A stretch of 64,000 nt of DNA. Origin: Acidimicrobiaceae bacterium. Its GTDB lineage: Bacteria; Actinomycetota; Acidimicrobiia; Acidimicrobiales; RAAP-2. Below are positions 63,098-64,000 of this stretch, piece by piece (the stretch's first letter is position 1; every line of letters begins with the position of its first letter). Position numbers and translations under genes: made by a program. The stretch covers positions 19,610 through 83,609 of the forward strand of contig DAHUZK010000044.1 in the NCBI GenBank assembly GCA_027306605.1, given 5' to 3'. The notes under the pieces were generated by a model. It saw only the letters and a list, made by a program, of their open reading frames with translations, searched no databases and was not told the origin of the DNA.

Positions 63098-63556
63098 TCA
63101 GCCGGCAGCGGGCTCGGGGAACTCCCAGTATTGGAACTCGATCGTCATCGGCAGGAGGTAGTGGACGTAGAGCGAGTGGATCTTGACCACTCCTTGATCG
63201 TCCATGTGCAGGTCGATGAGCTCCATGCGGTCGTCGGACTTGCGGAAGGTCTCGGCCCGCTCCTGGATCCCCTTGAGCTCGTCGAGGGAACCGACGGCGA
63301 AGCCGTAGTGATCCATGTGCGGGCAGCGCATCGGATCGTCCTCGGCGATCAGGAAGATGAACTGGTCCCAGTGCACGCAGCTCAGGATCAGCCGTCGCCG
63401 GTCCTCGGTCATCACCTCGATCTCTTCGAATCCGAGCACCTCGTGGAAGAAGCGGCACAGGTCCGCCCGGTTCTCGGTGGCCAGCTGGTCGGCCGGCAAC
63501 GACATCGCCACGTGGTTGAAGCGTGGATTTCCCGAGGGATAGAACGGATGGGCCAT
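63098..63556 (-). CDS. VOC-family (glyoxalase/dioxygenase-like) protein
   Basis: 152 residues from ATG 63556, sharing one base with the stop of the preceding gene (TGATG). Two beta-alpha-beta-beta-beta modules; probable metal ligands H15 (RFNHVAMSLP), H83 (MDHYGFAVG) and E140 (TIEFQYWEF), the pattern of glyoxalases and extradiol dioxygenases. Substrate unknown. Downstream of the alcohol dehydrogenase, so probably one operon. Confidence 0.85.
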   Translation of the reverse strand: MAHPFYPSGNPRFNHVAMSLPADQLATENRADLCRFFHEVLGFEEIEVMTEDRRRLILSCVHWDQFIFLIAEDDPMRCPHMDHYGFAVGSLDELKGIQERAETFRKSDDRMELIDLHMDDQGVVKIHSLYVHYLLPMTIEFQYWEFPEPAAG

Positions 63557-64000
63557 CAGGATCGCACCTCCGGGACCACCATGACCTTGCCGGCGATCCG
63601 CCCGACGGCGAGGTCCTCGAGAGCCTGCGTGATCCCGTCGAGCGGGACGTCGCCCGCCTCGATCAGCAGCTCGTTGGGGAAGCCTTCGGAGGCCAGGAGC
63701 TCGAGTGCGCGCTCGAACCCACCCTGGTCGTAGACGAAGGAGCCCGTCACGGTGAGCTCGTTGAGGATCATCCGGTTGATGTCGAAGGTCGGGTGGTCGA
63801 TGCCCGCTCCCACCATGACGAGGATCCCCCCGCGGGCCACCTGGCAGAAGGCGGCTTCGATCGCAGCGCGGTGTCCCGAGCACTCGAGCACGACGTGGGC
63901 AGCCCGGCCGGACTGGCGCTCGGGCTCCCAGGAGGGGAACACGTCGAGATCTTCGGGATGGACGACGTCGCGGGCGCCGAGAGCCGCGGCCAGCTTCTGG
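63556..64000 (-). CDS. Zinc-type alcohol dehydrogenase, C-terminal part (5' end outside window)
   Basis: 148 codons of the cofactor-binding and C-terminal region are present: LAAALGARDVV, VLECSGHRAAIEAAFCQVARGGILVMVGAG, ELTVTGSFVYD and the terminal GKVMVVPE, as in medium-chain (zinc) alcohol and sugar-alcohol dehydrogenases. The catalytic zinc half lies to the right of the window. Oxidises an alcohol with NAD(P)+; its partner is the VOC gene. Confidence 0.85.
   Translation of the reverse strand, partial: QKLAAALGARDVVHPEDLDVFPSWEPERQSGRAAHVVLECSGHRAAIEAAFCQVARGGILVMVGAGIDHPTFDINRMILNELTVTGSFVYDQGGFERALELLASEGFPNELLIEAGDVPLDGITQALEDLAVGRIAGKVMVVPEVRS

Overview
The window is GC-rich DNA in which about a third of the genes start with GTG, often in overlapping ATGA/GTGA stop-start pairs. 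The gene content (split LigD end-joining proteins, TlyA-type rRNA methylase, actinobacterial-type small zinc proteins, many acyl-CoA enzymes) points to an actinobacterium. A deep lineage such as Acidimicrobiia is possible, but that class-level guess is weak. No plasmid, phage or insertion-sequence gene is seen; it looks like chromosome. No transcriptional regulator or sensor kinase gene was recognised.

Layout. 1-7.2 kb: surE (cut by the edge), aldose epimerase plus SDR, a DUF2236 oxygenase-like gene, a PanE-like reductase, an arylsulfatase. 7.2-16.2 kb, all minus strand: an acetyl-CoA hydrolase/transferase, a HicA-like small protein, a PfkB kinase, an ROK kinase, a sugar ABC transporter (binding protein, ATPase, permease) and a secreted beta-propeller. 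16.3-23.2 kb: phosphoenolpyruvate synthase facing a porG-porA-porB-GltD/ferredoxin operon. Together these can interconvert acetyl-CoA, pyruvate and PEP and feed electrons from or to NAD(P)H. Four places in this block carry GGGAC-N4-GTCCC palindromes that look like DosR/DevR boxes, so the block may be a hypoxia or redox regulon. 23.4-38.7 kb: mixed genes, including an MFS transporter, a cyclopropane synthase coupled to an isocitrate-dehydrogenase-like gene, the split LigD, a ClC channel, TauE/SafE, TlyA, a transglutaminase-like protein and tRNA-Lys(CTT).

38.8-64 kb: mostly acyl-CoA and alcohol/aldehyde metabolism. It holds two acyl-CoA dehydrogenases, an acetyl-CoA synthetase, an acyl-CoA synthetase, an arylsulfotransferase-like lipoprotein, a GH20-like glycosidase, a thioesterase, a fused ketosynthase-like/OB-fold protein with a thiolase, secreted beta-propellers, ALDH, SDR, class II aldolase, RidA, VOC and a zinc alcohol dehydrogenase (cut by the edge). 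Palindromes of the form TGAC(A/G)-N4-(T/C)GTCA lie before several of these genes and may be sites of one regulator.

The window is also rich in short tandem repeats. Some lie inside coding sequence as in-frame linkers (FadD, LigD, a TIG protein). Several lie across stop codons, so that the stop codon itself is part of the repeated unit. Most long antisense open frames are by-products of high GC and were left out.
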